From contig JAFTYE010000016.1 in assembly GCA_017464805.1 (NCBI GenBank), forward strand, positions 306,167 through 370,166: DNA of 64,000 nucleotides, read 5' to 3'. Below, one piece after another: positions 43,866 to 51,270 of this stretch (positions are counted from its first letter, which is position 1; each line of letters opens with the position of its first letter). Source of the stretch: Clostridia bacterium. GTDB lineage: Bacteria; Bacillota; Clostridia; Oscillospirales; CAG-272. The position numbers and the translations under genes were made by a program. The notes under the pieces were generated by a model. It ran no database searches and had not been told where the DNA came from. It was given only the letters and a program-made list of their open reading frames with translations.

Positions 43866-45814
43866 CAGTGGATACGGTCGCCAAGAGGCGCGTCATCGTC
43901 AAGGAATACGACACGGATGCGGTCGCCACCCGATGCAAGGAGCATACCGTTGCTTTCTACGCCGCAAAGCTTGGCGGGGGCAAGGTTGGCAACGACGATG
44001 ACCTTCTTACCGATGAGATCCTCGGGGGTGTAATCCTTGGCAATACCGGACACGATCTGACGCTGTTCGAAGCCGAGATCGACCTCAAGGCGAAGGAGTT
44101 TCTTTGCCTTTGGCAGCTTTTCGCAAACCAAAACCTTGGCAACACGAAGGTCTGCTTTCATGAAGTCATCAAAGGTGATCTGCGGAGCAAGGGGTTCTAC
44201 CTCTGATGCAGTTTCCTCCTTCTGCTCTACTTTTTCTGCTGTTTCCTGCTCTTTTGCACGGTCGGCAAGGAACTTCGCTTCATCGATACGGGCAAAGAGA
44301 GTCTGCCCCTCGCCAAGAGCCGCACCAACGGTCAGCGCACCAAATTCGGAGATGGATGCAAAATCCGTCTTATCGGTTGCCAGGATTGAGAAGATTTTTT
44401 CGGCCGTTTCGGGAATATAGGAAGTGAGCAGGACCGCACCGACGCGGATCGTTTCCAGCAGATTATACAGCACCGTAGCAAGGCGCGGGCGGGATGGCTC
44501 ATCCTTAGCGAGTGCCCAAGGCATGGTTTCGTCGATATACTTGTTCGCACGGCGAAGCATGCCGAAGATGGTATCGAGAGAATCTGCGACGTGGAATGCC
44601 TCCATCTGACGGCAGGACTGCTCGATCGCGGCCTTTACGGTAGCCTTGAGATCAGCATCCGGACCTTCCTCTGCCCCGGGGGTGGGAACCACGCCGCCGA
44701 AGTATTTCGCCGTCATGGCGTGCGTTCGGCTGACGAGGTTGCCGAGGTTATTGGCGAGGTCGGTGTTGTAGCGGTTGACAACACTCTCGTAGGTGATGCT
44801 GCCGTCGGCGGCGTAGGGCATCTCGGAGAGCGCGTAGTAACGAACGCCGTCCACCGAGATCAGGTCTGCAAGGGCATCGGCATAGATGACGTTACCACGG
44901 GATTTGGACATCTTATCCACACCCGAATTAAACCACGGATGACCGAAGACCTTTTTCGGAAGCGGCAGCCCCAGAGCCATGAGGAAGATGGGCCAGTAGA
45001 TGGTGTGGAAGCGCAGAATGTCCTTACCGATGATGTGAACATCGGCAGGCCAGTAGTGGTTAAACAGCTCGTCCTGCTCGGCCTTATCGGGATCGTAGCC
45101 AAGAGCGGTGATATAGTTGGAAAGCGCGTCTACCCACACGTAGATGACGTGACGGTCATCAAACTGCACGGGAATGCCCCATTTGAAGGAAGAACGGGAC
45201 ACGCACAGATCCTGAAGACCGGCTTTGAGGAAGTTGTTGACCATTTCCTTTTTGCGAAGCTCCGGTTCGATGAACTCGGGATGCTCCTCGATGTGCTTCA
45301 TGAGGCGGTCGGTGTAGTTGCTCATACGGAAGAAATAGGCCTCTTCCTTGGAACGCTCGACAGGGCGGCCGCAATCGGGGCATTTACCGTCCACAGCCTG
45401 TGTCTCGGTAAAGAAGGACTCGCAGGGGACGCAATACCAGCCCTCGTATTCGCTCTTATAGATATCGCCCTGGTCGTAAAATTTCTTGAAGATATGCTGC
45501 ACGCTGTCCACATGCTTTTTGTCCGTGGTGCGGATGAACTGGTCATAACTGACATTCATGCGGTCCCAGATGCGACGAATCTCACCCGAAACACCGTCCA
45601 CGTACTGTTGGGGCGTGATGCCTGCGGCGGCGGCACATTCCTCGATCTTCTGTCCGTGCTCGTCCGCGCCCGTCAGAAAATACACATCCTTGCCCATTGC
45701 GCGTTGGAAGCGTGCAACAGCATCGGTCATGATGATCTCGTAGGTGTTGCCAAAGTGCGGCTTGCGCGAGCTGTACGCGATTGCTGTGGTGATATAGAAC
45801 TTTTCCTTACTCAT
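43865..45814 (-). CDS. metG: Methionyl-tRNA synthetase
   Basis: A 649-residue class I synthetase charging tRNA-Met. The HIGH-equivalent is KPHFGNTY, the KMSKS loop is DKMSKSRGN, and the zinc knuckle shows CVPCESFF and CPDCGRPV. An anticodon-binding helical domain follows, and the C-terminus carries an EMAP/Trbp111-type tRNA-binding domain (about 540-649; FMKADLRVAKVLVCEKLP, IVSGIAKDYTPE). No T-box leader was found upstream. Confidence 0.97.
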   Translation of the reverse strand: MSKEKFYITTAIAYSSRKPHFGNTYEIIMTDAVARFQRAMGKDVYFLTGADEHGQKIEECAAAAGITPQQYVDGVSGEIRRIWDRMNVSYDQFIRTTDKKHVDSVQHIFKKFYDQGDIYKSEYEGWYCVPCESFFTETQAVDGKCPDCGRPVERSKEEAYFFRMSNYTDRLMKHIEEHPEFIEPELRKKEMVNNFLKAGLQDLCVSRSSFKWGIPVQFDDRHVIYVWVDALSNYITALGYDPDKAEQDELFNHYWPADVHIIGKDILRFHTIYWPIFLMALGLPLPKKVFGHPWFNSGVDKMSKSRGNVIYADALADLISVDGVRYYALSEMPYAADGSITYESVVNRYNTDLANNLGNLVSRTHAMTAKYFGGVVPTPGAEEGPDADLKATVKAAIEQSCRQMEAFHVADSLDTIFGMLRRANKYIDETMPWALAKDEPSRPRLATVLYNLLETIRVGAVLLTSYIPETAEKIFSILATDKTDFASISEFGALTVGAALGEGQTLFARIDEAKFLADRAKEQETAEKVEQKEETASEVEPLAPQITFDDFMKADLRVAKVLVCEKLPKAKKLLRLEVDLGFEQRQIVSGIAKDYTPEDLIGKKVIVVANLAPAKLCGVESNGMLLASGGDRIRVVFLDDDAPLGDRIH

Positions 45815-45850
45815 AAGCTCCTCCGTAACGCGACGTTTTTCTGCCGCGAA

Positions 45851-46606
45851 TTATATACTAAATTTTATATGTAATCCGTAGTGATCCGAGGGGTGCTTTC
45901 CATCTACCGTTCCGTCGAGAAGGGTGTGGCTTACGGGAACAATTCCCTCTCCGACAAAGCAGTAGTCGATGTGCTCATCGGGGTGCGCGCTCGGCTCATA
46001 GCCATGGAAGGTGGCACGCGCGTCCTTTGCCGTGACAGCATTGGCGTCGGTGAAATGTGCCGTCATGGCGGCGTAGCCCTTCGTGTCGGGAGTCATATTG
46101 AAGTCACCGATGATGAAGGTGGGAAGGTCGGAGATCTCCTTGCTTCGCGAAGCGATCAGGTCGGCACTCTTGACCTGACAGTCATCGCCGCCACCGAAGT
46201 GGGTATTCATGAAAACGAATTCCGTGCCGTTTTCCTTATGACGAAGGACGGCATAGGTGCAGATGCGGTAGCAGTTAAAGACCCGATCCCAACCGCGCGA
46301 CTCCGCATCAGGGGTATCCGAGAGCCAAAAGCAACCTGTCTTCAGACAATCAAATTTGTCCTTGTGCCACAAGATCGGAACGCCGTCCCTGTTGGCTTCT
46401 GCACGCCAACGGTTGAAGATACCGCAATCCACGCCGAAGGCTTCGGCAATATACGGCTCCCATTCGGGAACGTATTCCTGAAAGCCAATCAAATCTGCTC
46501 CGAGGGGTTCCATGACGCTCCCAAGGCGCGGTGCACGCTCGGAGATCGAATGGCCGTTCGGGTCGTTTGCACACCGAATGTTAAAGCTGACGACCGAGAT
46601 ATCCAT
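45851..46606 (-). CDS. Endonuclease/exonuclease/phosphatase family protein
   Basis: A 251-residue metal-dependent phosphodiesterase/phosphatase fold. Typical motifs are SFNIRCAND at the start, DLIGFQEY, VFMNTHFGGGDD, FIIGDFNMTPD, HIDYCFVGEG and HPSDHYGLHI at the end. The protein has no signal peptide, so it should act inside the cell. The substrate is unknown. It heads the run that continues into metG and has its own promoter; AAGGAG lies 7 bases before the ATG. Confidence 0.92.
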   Translation of the reverse strand: MDISVVSFNIRCANDPNGHSISERAPRLGSVMEPLGADLIGFQEYVPEWEPYIAEAFGVDCGIFNRWRAEANRDGVPILWHKDKFDCLKTGCFWLSDTPDAESRGWDRVFNCYRICTYAVLRHKENGTEFVFMNTHFGGGDDCQVKSADLIASRSKEISDLPTFIIGDFNMTPDTKGYAAMTAHFTDANAVTAKDARATFHGYEPSAHPDEHIDYCFVGEGIVPVSHTLLDGTVDGKHPSDHYGLHIKFSI

Positions 46607-46638
46607 AGCCTCTCTCCTTATTCATCATTCATCAAATT

Positions 46639-46667
46639 ATTATATCACAAATCCCCGAAAAAGACAA
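46639..46667 (-). promoter_or_regulatory. Promoter of the EEP-metG group
   Basis: Minus strand: TTGTCT, 17-bp spacer, TATAAT, about 33 bases before the start. Confidence 0.8.
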
Positions 46668-46727
46668 TATGCTTTTGCATTTTCTTTTCTTTTTTACCCC
46701 TCAAATGCGGGAATTCCATGCACAAGG

Positions 46728-46756
46728 TTGACAAACGCGCATCTCTTTGTTATAAT
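46728..46756 (+). promoter_or_regulatory. Consensus promoter of holB-ricT
   Basis: TTGACA (46728-46733), 17-bp spacer, TATAAT (46751-46756): a perfect sigma-A match. Confidence 0.9.
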
Positions 46757-46788
46757 ATAGTTGTAGAATTATCGGTGCCGGAGGCAAC

Positions 46789-47829
46789 ATGAAGAGCTTT
46801 TTCCCCACTTTGCTGAAAAACGAGCGGCATAAGGCGCAATTTGGTGAGCATATTCTGCGCGGCACGCTGGCTCATGCCTACCTACTGCAAGGCCCCACCG
46901 GTACGGGAAAAAACTTCTTTGCCCATCTGTTGTCCGCAGCTCTCTGCTGTCATCGTCAAGGCGAGGATGGGATCCCTCTCCCCTGTGGGATCTGCCCTGC
47001 ATGCGAGAAGATCCTCTCGGACAAGACCCCCGACCTGCATCACGTGACGGCGGGGGACGGGGCCTCCATCGGCATTGCCGCCATTCACGAGATCAAAAGC
47101 GACATGTACCTATCGGCCACCGAGCAAGCAAAAAAGATTTATATCGTCCATGAGGCAGAAAAAATGACGACCGCAGCGCAGAATGCGCTTCTCGTCGTTT
47201 TGGAGGAGCCACCACCCGACGTGGTGATCTTTCTGCTTTGTGAGGATGCAACCTCCCTGCTCCCGACCGTTCGCAGCCGCGTACAGACCGTTCGCATGTC
47301 CCTGTTTACCGAGGACGAGTTGGATGCGTTTTTGAAGACCGCGGGGCGTGACATCCGCTTTTCCACCATCGACAAGGAGCATTACCGCCATCTACTGACG
47401 GCGGCAGGCGGCTCTCCCGGCAAAGCTCTTTCTCTTTTGCAGACAAAGGAACTGAACGCCTCTTATGCCGAAAAGGAACGCGCACGCGCCATTTTACGTG
47501 CTGTTATGGCACGCGCGGATTTTTTGGGTATTCACGAGGCAACAGCCCAGCTTTCCACAAAGCGGCAAGAGCTTGCGGCAGAGTTGCAGATGCTCATTCT
47601 TGCTATCCGCGACCTGATTGTTTTGAAGCGCGAGGAGCATGCGCCGCTTTGCTTCTTTTCCACGCCCGAAGAAGCCGAGGAATGCGGCGGCTCGATTTCC
47701 ATGCGCTGCCTGTTTGATCTATACGACACGCTCCGCGAAGCGATCACGCAGATCCGTCAGAATGCAAATGTCAACACCATCGTCACTATACTGAACACAA
47801 AATTTTCAAGCATCCATACAAAAAGATAA
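46789..47829 (+). CDS. holB: DNA polymerase III subunit delta'
   Basis: A 346-residue clamp-loader subunit. The AAA+ domain begins LLQGPTGTGKNFFAH, where the residue after the P-loop lysine is Asn and not Ser/Thr, in line with a non-catalytic delta' subunit. The zinc module has CCHRQGEDG...CGICPACEK, then IHEIKSDMYLS and IVHEAEKMTTAAQNALL. GGAGG precedes the ATG at 46789. The next gene, ricT, is its usual Firmicutes neighbour. Confidence 0.94.
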   Translation: MKSFFPTLLKNERHKAQFGEHILRGTLAHAYLLQGPTGTGKNFFAHLLSAALCCHRQGEDGIPLPCGICPACEKILSDKTPDLHHVTAGDGASIGIAAIHEIKSDMYLSATEQAKKIYIVHEAEKMTTAAQNALLVVLEEPPPDVVIFLLCEDATSLLPTVRSRVQTVRMSLFTEDELDAFLKTAGRDIRFSTIDKEHYRHLLTAAGGSPGKALSLLQTKELNASYAEKERARAILRAVMARADFLGIHEATAQLSTKRQELAAELQMLILAIRDLIVLKREEHAPLCFFSTPEEAEECGGSISMRCLFDLYDTLREAITQIRQNANVNTIVTILNTKFSSIHTKR

Positions 47830-47842
47830 GCGATAGGATAAG

Positions 47843-48946
47843 ATGATGAACGAAGAAAAAAACATACAAGAGATGCCCGCTCCCGAGCTTGACACCCCCG
47901 CAGTTCCCGAGGAGGACTCCATGGTCGAGATCGTGGGCGTAGGCTTTCGCAACGCGGGTAAGACCTATTATTTTTCCCCGAAAAAAATGACCCTTACGCT
48001 GGGGACGCCCGTTATCGTGGAAACGGCACGCGGCGTGGAGATGGGCAAGATCACCATTGCCAACCGCCGCATCCCGCAGACGGAGATCGTTTCACCGCTC
48101 AAGGACATTATTCGCGCCGCCACCCCCTCCGATGTAGCACGCTATAAGGAAAACCGGCGTCTTGAGGAGCAGGCAGCCGAGGTCTGCCGAGAGAAGATCA
48201 AGAGCCACCGCTTGGAAATGGATCTTGTCAGTGTGGAGTACACCTTTGACAACAGCAAGCTTCTCTTCTACTTTACGGCCGAGAGTCGCGTGGATTTCCG
48301 CGAGCTGGTCAAGGATCTGGCTTCGGTGTTTAAGACCCGTATCGAGCTTCGTCAGATCGGTATCCGTGACGAGGCCAAGATGATGGGCGGATTCGGCTCC
48401 TGCGGCCGCCCCTTCTGCTGTTCGACCTTCCTGTCGGATTTCGTGCAGGTATCCATCAAGATGGCGAAGGAGCAGAATTTCTCGCTCAACTCCAATAAAA
48501 TCTCCGGCGCGTGCGGCAGACTGATGTGCTGTCTGCGCTACGAGCACGACACCTACGAGGAGGCGGTCAAAAAGACCCCGACCGTCGGCTCTTACGTCAG
48601 CACGCCGAGCGGGCTTGGCACGGTAGTAGAGGCGCGACCTCTTGCCGGCACGATCAAGGTCCGTCTGGATGAAAAAACCGACACCCCAAAGCTGTACGCC
48701 ATCTCGGACATTCGTGTGATCCGCAGCAAGGGCAAGGGTGGCTTACAGCCTGCCGAGGATGCAGCGGATATCGCACAGCCCGTTCAGGAAACTACACCGC
48801 AAGAGACCCCCTCCCATGTTCAAGCGGAAAAGAACGAGGAAAGCGGCGAAAAGAAGCCGAACAAAAAGAACCACAAGAAGCATTATTATCCTCGCAAGGG
48901 CAACAAAAAGCAAGGTAAAAAGCCAACTGAAGGCGCAAATTCCTGA
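47843..48946 (+). CDS. ricT: PSP1-domain protein RicT (YaaT)
   Basis: A 367-residue member of the RicT/YaaT family, part of the Y-complex that acts with RNase Y and influences sporulation phosphorelay and competence. The PSP1 core has the conserved cysteines CGRPFCCSTFL and CGRLMCCLRYEHDTYEEA, which in Bacillus help hold iron-sulfur clusters. The last 70 residues are a low-complexity lysine-rich tail (KKPNKKNHKKHYYPRKGNKK) that could bind RNA and is longer than in many homologues. It follows holB after 13 bases. Confidence 0.95.
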   Translation: MMNEEKNIQEMPAPELDTPAVPEEDSMVEIVGVGFRNAGKTYYFSPKKMTLTLGTPVIVETARGVEMGKITIANRRIPQTEIVSPLKDIIRAATPSDVARYKENRRLEEQAAEVCREKIKSHRLEMDLVSVEYTFDNSKLLFYFTAESRVDFRELVKDLASVFKTRIELRQIGIRDEAKMMGGFGSCGRPFCCSTFLSDFVQVSIKMAKEQNFSLNSNKISGACGRLMCCLRYEHDTYEEAVKKTPTVGSYVSTPSGLGTVVEARPLAGTIKVRLDEKTDTPKLYAISDIRVIRSKGKGGLQPAEDAADIAQPVQETTPQETPSHVQAEKNEESGEKKPNKKNHKKHYYPRKGNKKQGKKPTEGANS

Positions 48947-48950
48947 AAAT

Positions 48951-48985
48951 TTGCCGACGCTTTTGGGCGTCGGCAATCTTTTTTT
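48951..48985 (+). terminator. Terminator after ricT
   Basis: A 10-bp stem (48951-48960 with 48967-48976) with a 6-base loop and a T run. Confidence 0.92.
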
Positions 48986-48995
48986 CAAAAACCTC

Positions 48996-49023
48996 TTGAT
49001 TTTTTACGGAAATATGGTAGAAT
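48996..49023 (+). promoter_or_regulatory. Promoter of the ferredoxin gene
   Basis: TTGATT (48996-49001), 16-bp spacer, TAGAAT (49018-49023). Confidence 0.65.
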
Positions 49024-49053
49024 AGTGAGGATGAATAAATATGGAGGTGTATC

Positions 49054-49227
49054 ATGGCTTACAAGATTACCAATGATTGCATCGCTTGCGGTGCCTGCGA
49101 GGGTGAGTGCCCCGTTGGTTGCATCAGCGAAGGTGATGGCAAGTACGTTATCGACGCAAATGAGTGCGTTGAGTGTGGTGCTTGTGCAGGTGTTTGCCCT
49201 GTTGGCGCACCAGTCAAGGAAGACTGA
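49054..49227 (+). CDS. 2[4Fe-4S] clostridial-type ferredoxin
   Basis: A 57-residue ferredoxin, a small electron carrier. Two complete cluster-binding motifs are visible: C9-x2-C12-x2-C15-x3-C19-P and C38-x2-C41-x2-C44-x3-C48-P, with one extra cysteine at 23. GGAGG precedes the ATG at 49054. It has its own promoter and a strong terminator, as expected for an abundant protein. Confidence 0.97.
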   Translation: MAYKITNDCIACGACEGECPVGCISEGDGKYVIDANECVECGACAGVCPVGAPVKED

Positions 49228-49233
49228 TAACAT

Positions 49234-49269
49234 AAAAACGGAGGGGTGAGCAATCTCCCCTCTGTTTTT
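49234..49269 (+). terminator. Terminator after the ferredoxin gene
   Basis: A 13-bp stem with one G-U pair (49234-49246 with 49257-49269) whose right arm ends in the T run. Confidence 0.88.
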
Positions 49270-49284
49270 GTAAAAGGAGTTCGC

Positions 49285-50049
49285 ATGCAATCCATCCTCA
49301 TTGAAAACGGCGAGCAGCTCGACGAGGTTAACTACCGCATCCGCCTGATCCAAAAAAAGGACGGCCTTCGCTTCGGAACCGACGCTTTGCTTCTTGCGGC
49401 CTATATGCAGAGCAAGGAACGTGCCCGCGCAGTGGAGCTTGGCGGCGGGAGCGGCATCATTTCCCTGCTTTGCCTTGCCAAGGAAAAATTCCGCGAGATC
49501 GAATGCGTAGAGATCCAACCTGCTTATACGGAGCTGATCGCGCGCAACGCAAGTCTCAACAACTATGCCGATCGCTTGCACGCCTGCTGTTGCGACGTGC
49601 GTGACTACGCACAAAACGGCATGAAACGACAAACGGCAGACATTGCTTTTTGCAATCCGCCGTATATGCACACGGGCGGAGCCGCCAATGAAAACGAGGA
49701 AAAAAATATTGCGCGCCACGAAATTCACGGCACCATTTCGGATTTCTGTGCCGCGGCTGCCCGTGTTCTTCGATTTGCGGGAAGGTTTTACTGTGTATAC
49801 CGCACCGACCGTCTGATAGACCTGATTGATGCCATGCGAGAAGTCAAGCTGGAGCCAAAGCGCATGACCTTCGTACATGCAACCGAGAATGCTTCCCCTT
49901 CCATGGTTCTTGTCGAAGGTTTGTCCGGCGGAAAGCCCGGGCTTCGTGTTACGCGGCCGCTGATCCTGTACAAAAGCGGCACGCAAGAATACACGACCGA
50001 TATGGAATGCGTGATGTCAAACGGCTATCTGCCACAAAGCAAGGAATAA
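49285..50049 (+). CDS. trmN6: TrmN6-like tRNA (adenine-N6) methyltransferase
   Basis: A 254-residue SAM-dependent methyltransferase of the TrmN6/YabB type that modifies A37 of tRNA1(Val) in other bacteria. The SAM loop ELGGGSGIISLLCLA and the N6-adenine catalytic motif NPPY (FCNPPYMHTGG) are clear, and the N-terminus DGLRFGTDALLLAAY is typical. AAAGGAG precedes the ATG at 49285. rsmI follows after 4 bases, a pairing common in Firmicutes. Confidence 0.92.
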   Translation: MQSILIENGEQLDEVNYRIRLIQKKDGLRFGTDALLLAAYMQSKERARAVELGGGSGIISLLCLAKEKFREIECVEIQPAYTELIARNASLNNYADRLHACCCDVRDYAQNGMKRQTADIAFCNPPYMHTGGAANENEEKNIARHEIHGTISDFCAAAARVLRFAGRFYCVYRTDRLIDLIDAMREVKLEPKRMTFVHATENASPSMVLVEGLSGGKPGLRVTRPLILYKSGTQEYTTDMECVMSNGYLPQSKE

Positions 50050-50053
50050 CGAT

Positions 50054-50935
50054 ATGAGCAAGATAAACGAAGAAAAGAACAAAACGGTAGGCGGGATGCT
50101 CTACCTGGTTGCCACTCCGATCGGCAACATGGCCGACATCACCGAGCGCGCCAAAAAGGTGCTACGCGAAGTGGACTTCGTGGCGGCCGAGGATACGAGA
50201 AATTCCGGAAAATTGCTTGCCTGCCTTGAAATAAAGCAAGAAATTGTGAGTTATTTTGAGCATAATAAGCGCGAGCGAGGCGAAGTGATCGTTTCCCGTC
50301 TGCAAGCGGGAGAAAGCTGTGCACTCATCACGGATGCCGGCATGCCCGCCATCAGCGACCCGGGTGCCGATCTGGTTTCCCTTTGTGCCGAGCACGGTGT
50401 TCCCGTGACGGTGATCCCCGGATGCTGTGCCGCCGTGACAGCGTTGGCACTCTCTGCTTTGCCCACTGCTCGCTTTGCCTTTGAAGGCTTTCTGCCAACC
50501 GACAACAAGACGCGAAGAGAACGGCTTTCCGAGCTGGAGAACGAGCAAAGAACGATGATCCTCTACGAAGCACCGCATCGACTGACCGATACGCTAGCCC
50601 ATCTTCGCACGGCACTTGGCGAGCGAAGAATATCAATCTGCCGCGAATTAACCAAGATAAATGAGGAAATAATTCGTACCACACTGGACAGCGCGATCGC
50701 CTTTTACCGGGAAAACAAGCCGCGCGGCGAGTACGTTCTGATCCTGGAGGGTGGCGAGTCACTCGGCATCCCCGTCCGCAAGCGAGAGCTCTCCCCTGTT
50801 GCGGGCATGAGCGGCGAAGAGATGGTCGCCTATTTCTCCTCACAGGGAATGGAGCGCATGGATGCCATCAAGACCGCAGCGAAACAACTGGGCATTTCAA
50901 AAAGTGAGCTATACAGACAACTGCACAAGGCATAA
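50054..50935 (+). CDS. rsmI: 16S rRNA 2'-O-methyltransferase RsmI
   Basis: A 293-residue tetrapyrrole-methylase-fold enzyme for C1402 of 16S rRNA. The signature LYLVATPIGNMADIT, the AEDTRNSGKLL loop, TDAGMPAISDPG and VIPGCCAAVTAL are present, and a small C-terminal helical domain (MSGEEMVAYFSSQGMERMD) completes it. The ATG at 50054 has AAGGAA upstream; an internal ATG at 50096 would start right at the core and is possible. Confidence 0.95.
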   Translation: MSKINEEKNKTVGGMLYLVATPIGNMADITERAKKVLREVDFVAAEDTRNSGKLLACLEIKQEIVSYFEHNKRERGEVIVSRLQAGESCALITDAGMPAISDPGADLVSLCAEHGVPVTVIPGCCAAVTALALSALPTARFAFEGFLPTDNKTRRERLSELENEQRTMILYEAPHRLTDTLAHLRTALGERRISICRELTKINEEIIRTTLDSAIAFYRENKPRGEYVLILEGGESLGIPVRKRELSPVAGMSGEEMVAYFSSQGMERMDAIKTAAKQLGISKSELYRQLHKA

Positions 50936-50965
50936 AAAAACCGCCGAGAAATCGGCGGTTTTTTT
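50934..50965. terminator. Bidirectional terminator after rsmI
   Basis: CCGCCGA pairs with TCGGCGG around a short A-rich loop, extended by seven A-T pairs; it serves rsmI and the convergent HPr-like gene. Confidence 0.93.
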
Positions 50966-50977
50966 ATCTACGGCGGA

Positions 50978-51208
50978 TCATTTCACCATGAAGGGTGCGA
51001 TCTTTGACATCAGCGTATCGGTATCCTCGGTGTGTGCGATCAGCTCGATGGGATTCATCAGATCGAGGCTGAAAATACCCATGATGGACTTCGCATCAAT
51101 GAGATATCTGCCCGAGCGAAGGTCGATTTCAAAATCAAAGGACAGAACGGCAGACACAAAGCTGCGGATATCCTCAATAGTGGCCAGACGGATCATAACG
51201 GTTTTCAT
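50978..51208 (-). CDS. HPr-fold protein lacking the active-site histidine
   Basis: A 76-residue protein with the size and secondary-structure pattern of the phosphocarrier HPr. The region around the regulatory serine is conserved (LIDAKSIMGIFSLDL, Ser41 standing where HPr has Ser46). The segment that should hold catalytic His15 reads ATIEDIRSFVSAV and contains no histidine. It therefore cannot carry PTS phosphate in the normal way; Crh-like regulatory use is possible. It has its own promoter and a good ribosome binding site (AAAGGAG), so it is a real gene. Confidence 0.85.
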   Translation of the reverse strand: MKTVMIRLATIEDIRSFVSAVLSFDFEIDLRSGRYLIDAKSIMGIFSLDLMNPIELIAHTEDTDTLMSKIAPFMVK

Positions 51209-51241
51209 ATCTTTTTCTCCTTTACAAGTTCTTTCACCGCT

Positions 51242-51270
51242 ATTATACTGTATTGGGGAGAAAAAGTCAA
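51242..51270 (-). promoter_or_regulatory. Promoter of the HPr-like gene
   Basis: Minus strand: TTGACT, 17-bp spacer, TATAAT. The -35 box contains the TGA stop codon of the penicillin-binding protein gene. Confidence 0.8.

Noticed and set aside
45815..45850. T-box or SAM riboswitch upstream of metG
   Set aside because: The gap is only 36 bases and no specifier loop, antiterminator or SAM motif can be drawn.
44591..45874. 427-codon open frame on the plus strand opposite metG
   Set aside because: Antisense to an intact methionyl-tRNA synthetase; long antisense frames arise from the codon bias of this G+C-richer DNA.
48985..49986. 333-codon minus-strand frame across ferredoxin and trmN6
   Set aside because: It covers two convincing plus-strand genes and a terminator and has no coherent domain.
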